Part shown: in pieces, positions 61,001 to 64,000 of the stretch
Numbering within the stretch: position 1 is the stretch's first letter
Layout: each line of letters starts with the position of its first letter
Origin: Enoplolaimus lenunculus
Taxonomy: Eukaryota; Nematoda; Enoplea; Enoplida; Thoracostomopsidae
Length of the DNA stretch: 64,000 nucleotides
NCBI GenBank assembly: GCA_030248215.1
Contig: JASANG010001450.1
Coordinates: 1-64,000, forward strand
Direction of reading: 5' to 3'
The notes under the pieces: generated by a model
Databases searched by the model: none
What the model saw: only the letters and a program-made list of their open reading frames with translations
What the model was told of the DNA's origin: nothing
Program-made: the position numbers and the translations under genes

Positions 61001-63411
61001 CAACGCGAAGCCCCGGCGTTGTTTTCAAGGTGGTGAATAGAGATTTGAAAAATACGTTACAAATTTTAGCAAATTATTTAATTTTTTGAATAATTACCTA
61101 CTACTTGTTACTGAGATTACTAAGATTCCACTTTCTATGGTTTCGGTACAAAACCACGCAACTAATTTGTTTGCTCTATTGAGTTATGGTATCGCCCTTC
61201 GCTCTAATGTCACTTGCGTTGCATTGTAATAATATTTTCGATTTGTTATCGTATTTCATTTAGAAATTATATAGTTTTCAACATTCTATATTCCGGTGAC
61301 GGGTTCATGGCAAAAATACGTATACTAATTAAAATGGGAGTATTTTATTGAAATTCTATTTGTATTTTTAGCCTTAATATTCCGACTGGTGGCTTTTTTT
61401 CTATGAGTCCATCAGTCACAGCAGCCAGTAATACAACAACAGCGCCATCTACTACTGCGACAACTGTTGTTACTGCGACTACAGCGGGTGGTGGGAATAA
61501 TGTTACAAGCACAACTACCGCGCCGCCGCCTACTACTACTAGTAGTAGTGTTGGCTCTGGTGGCACAGCTACTCAACAAACACAACAGTTGAACGCAATG
61601 GCGCAGCTGATTCAAGCATTGGCTACTAATTCTTTGGTAAACGGTTGAAATTTGAATTTTGTTATAATTTCCTGAAGCGTGTGCAATGACAATATTTAAG
61701 GAATAAAATATGGCTAAGGCAGAGTCATGAAATCAATTTATGGTTGAGAAAACAATGTCATTCACCGGCTTGACTTCGGTATTGTAGATTGAACATAAGT
61801 CAACCTTTTGCCATAAAGTGTGTCACACGCACACCTTTTGTTATTTTGTTCAAAAATATTGCTTTTATGGAAACAGAGACGTTTCGGCTTTTTTCATGTG
61901 TTAGGTGGTATTTTAATTTTCAGTTGATCCTAGGTGTTAGGATAAAGTGTAGGCGGCAGTATTATTAACAAAACTTTTTACTTTTCTTGTGTATGCACTA
62001 GTTTTGACGCCAAAAATGTTAAGTGTAAATATGTAACGTGAATACAGAACAAAAGTGTTTAATGGGTGTAAACGTTGTGCTGAACTTTCTAGTTTATCGG
62101 TTTGAGAACAGTCTAATCTGACAATCTTTAAATTGTCGTAGACACGTTATAGTTTTCAAATGTTGATATTGATAGTATTTTTTATTTTAGAGAACGTCAC
62201 AAGCTTCTAACGTTCCGCCTGAGGAACGATTTAGGCATCAATTGGAACAGCTTGCTGCGATGGGGTTTTTAAACAGAGAAGCAAACATTCAAGGTTCAGT
62301 AATATATATGTTGGAAGAAGTGTACATATCCATGTAACTCATAGCTATAAACTATACAAAGATAAGCAACTGTACAGACCAGGTATCGACCGAATATTAA
62401 TATTGCCGGATACTGCAACCGGAACCGAATAGTAAAGTCTTACATTTCCAGTTACGCATGTAAAAAGCATTTCTATAATATCAGAGATTGCAACCGCAAA
62501 TATTTAAATCGGATACCGACGTTGTTTTTTGCCGAATATTAAACCGCATATCCAGTCGATCCCTGCCATAGACCATCAATATCTTCGCGACATTAATAAA
62601 CACAACCTACTGGAAACATAAAATAGTCCAAAGCATTAATAACGCATACTGATGGTACGTTTCGTGGCAGTATTGCACGAAAGAATGCCAATTTGGATGC
62701 AAATTGCTTCAGTAGGAGTGGGTTACACGTCCTCCAATGCCCAGCATGACCGGCGACTCAGAATTCAGATCCGCGACTGCTTCGTGTTACGGTGACGACC
62801 GCTGCTCTGCACACGCACACAAATTAAGGACTCACAACAATTTTTCAATCTTATGCAACAGCTTCAAAATAGTGAGAGGACATCACCAGCCACATAAAGT
62901 AACTAAAAATTTTTGGGCTGAGTTTCTTATTTGCTACGTTCACGCGGTCCCATGCGGACAAAATTTGAACGCATAAGCATTGCGGTATGGTTCATTTTAT
63001 GAAGCGAAACGCGAACGTTATTTGACGTTGAATTGAGTATTTACTTGTTCAGCATTTATTCCTGTCGCATCACTCGTTCCTGTTTTTCGTCGTATCCCTC
63101 CTGTTAAATCATGGCATTCGAAAGCTCATTTTTATTGTCTGATAAGTCTGGCATGTCGTGTAGACTACGTGCATATTATTCTTTTGCGTTTGAATTAGTG
63201 TGCAAAGCTTGTCATATTACTCCTTTGATCAGGCAGATGTTTTACTGTATTGCTGCCGTGCATTTCCAAACGCAGCAGCTGAGTTTCTGTAATGTCGCGC
63301 TCTGTTACGCATTATATACTCATTGCTATAGTAATTATATAACTTTCAGCCCTTTTGGCAACAATGGGAGATGTCAATGCTGCGATTGAACGGCTATTGA
63401 ATCAACCTTGA
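52078..63411 (+). CDS. ubql-1: ubiquilin (UBL-STI1-UBA proteasome shuttle)
   Basis: Carries ubiquitinated clients to the proteasome and chaperones membrane proteins. 16 exons: 52078-52173, 54677-54782, 56208-56260, 56672-56719, 56942-57079, 57693-57818, 58171-58221, 58459-58536, 58720-58840, 59224-59427, 59733-59884, 60465-60536, 60914-61029, 61372-61636, 62191-62293 and 63350-63411. Phases agree and give about 596 aa, against 589 for human UBQLN1. The N-terminal ubiquitin-like domain is residues 1-85 (KITIKIKTTKDTFEIEVPEH, LIFSGKILKDHETL, IKDGFTVHLVI). STI1 blocks rich in Met, Asn and Pro lie at about 148-232 and 345-455. NREPLPNPWA is a family signature. A Thr/Ser-rich linker follows. The C-terminal UBA is at about 545-594 (EQLAAMGFLNREANIQALLA, ending ERLLNQP). 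The symbol follows the C. elegans name. Confidence 0.96.
52240..54605. repeat. head-array-tail repeats filling ubiquilin intron 1
   Basis: One long forward copy (about 52240-53309), a second head with a truncated array (53311-53709), an inverted piece (53710-54443) and a forward tail piece (54444-54605). The head is GGGGGTCGAAAGGT followed by GTCCGTCCGTCCG. Array units of about 155 and 173 bp alternate and carry GGGTGCGAGGAATCTGAATA and CCAAAACCGATAATTGA. The tail is GAGCTTCGCTCAATAAATG then CCCACTACGACTGGT. Confidence 0.85.
54940..56190 (+). repeat. full-length head-array-tail repeat in ubiquilin intron 2
   Basis: Begins TTTATTGAGCGAAGCG and ends with its inverse CGCTCAATAAA plus the CCCACTACGACTGGT tail, so it has terminal inverted repeats. 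The array between has about six units. The tail ends 17 bases before the exon 3 acceptor (56207). No coding capacity. Confidence 0.85.
57093..57500. mobile_element. hAT-like MITE in ubiquilin intron 5, perfect target duplication
   Basis: 408 bp, left end CAGGGTGCAATCTGAATTCC, right end TTTGCGTCCTG. The 8-bp flanks TTGAAACA (57085-57092 and 57501-57508) are identical. The left subterminal part is runs of CCGATT and the right part GGTTCCGATTCCGG. It starts 14 bases after exon 5. Confidence 0.85.
57828..57876. repeat. TTG trinucleotide microsatellite in ubiquilin intron 6
   Basis: About 16 units of TTG/CTG with interruptions, starting 10 bases after the exon 6 donor. In the sense frame it reads as poly-Cys and in the antisense frame as poly-Gln; neither is coding. 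Confidence 0.8.
60586..60834. mobile_element. degenerate hAT-like MITE in ubiquilin intron 12
   Basis: Right end TTTCGCTGCCACCCTG, with CGAATCTGAAC and CCGAACCC motifs within. Same family as 12293 and 31090. Left end uncertain. Confidence 0.4.
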
Positions 63412-64000
63412 AAATAACTGAGTATTAATGAATAGTTTATTTGCTGATTTAAACAAATGCGTATCCCACTTTTTTGAGCTATTCAGATTCCAGATTATAC
63501 ATTCGGTAATAGTGTGTAACATTGTAGCAACTGATTATAAACCGAGTTTAAAACAAACATCGCGCACCAGTATTTGTTATTATAAATAATGGACACTTGA
63601 TAACGCTAAATTCCTGGCACTCGCATTTTGAGAAAATTTTCGGGTTTCGATTTCTAATGGCTAAACAAAAAACAAAACTTGCTATGGTTATACTGGTTAT
63701 TACTGCCGAGAGTACATTTTACAAATAATATGGGCATATGACTGATTACTACATAATGGAAGTTCCTCGAGTTTAATTTGATTTGAAAATTACATATTAT
63801 CTAGGTTGTTAAGCAGCGTTTTACTTACTTTGACAGCAGTAAACGTATATTGCAGTAAAGCTTATGGTAATTTATGGTGATATTTTTGATTTTGCTTGAT
63901 AATAATAAGTTTGTGTCGCTGTTATTCAATGTATTGGTTTTGTGAATTGCATGGGTCCCGGCTGTAGACTGTATTCAATAATATTGTACTGCAATTGGCT
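63412..64000. other. downstream flank of ubiquilin
   Basis: No gene. No canonical AATAAA is close to the stop; TATAAATAATGG lies about 170 bases on. The polyadenylation site is undecided. Confidence 0.4.

Overview
The window is AT-rich animal DNA, most likely from a nematode. Reasons: nearly every splice acceptor I could place ends in TTTCAG, TTTTAG or TTTAAG; one candidate intron is only 39 bp; and the COX5A protein reads like nematode versions (DGW-LRKG, DCVPEPE, ACRRIND). The mass of small transposons points to a repeat-rich genome. Assigning it to Enoplea would be a guess, and I could not search a database.

Three conserved housekeeping genes are fully readable. A class I phosphatidylinositol transfer protein lies on + (14819-31237, 9 exons counted with one of two duplicated exons). 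Cytochrome c oxidase subunit 5A lies on - (42901-40267, 4 exons). Ubiquilin lies on + (52078-63411, 16 exons, about 596 aa).

The left 7 kb is less conventional. A divergent protein kinase on - lies antisense to a single-pass membrane-protein gene on + that has a cysteine-rich and Ser/Thr-rich exterior and a CxxC tail. Next come a two-exon orphan gene (4886-5526), a single open frame resembling a Polinton/Maverick minor capsid protein (5658-6404), and a 223-bp tandem repeat containing two hairpins. From 7 to 14 kb there is no supported gene, only SINEs, MITE pieces and a 9-bp minisatellite.

Most of the rest is mobile DNA inside or between genes. A young Ty3/gypsy element with 324-bp LTRs that look identical sits antisense in the long PITP intron. 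hAT-like miniature elements sit in PITP and ubiquilin introns and inside a SINE; three have perfect 8-bp target duplications. A head-array-tail repeat with ~155-175 bp units fills ubiquilin introns 1 and 2 and recurs in a PITP intron. Two tRNA-derived SINE families and two LINE remnants (one with an RNase H domain, one with C-terminal zinc fingers) complete the set.

The most interesting host-gene observation is a tandem pair of homologous, phase-matched PITP exons that could be used alternatively. The genes do not form one pathway. PITP moves phosphoinositides, ubiquilin shuttles ubiquitinated clients to the proteasome, and COX5A, with perhaps the small gene at 45.3-45.6 kb, acts in mitochondria.
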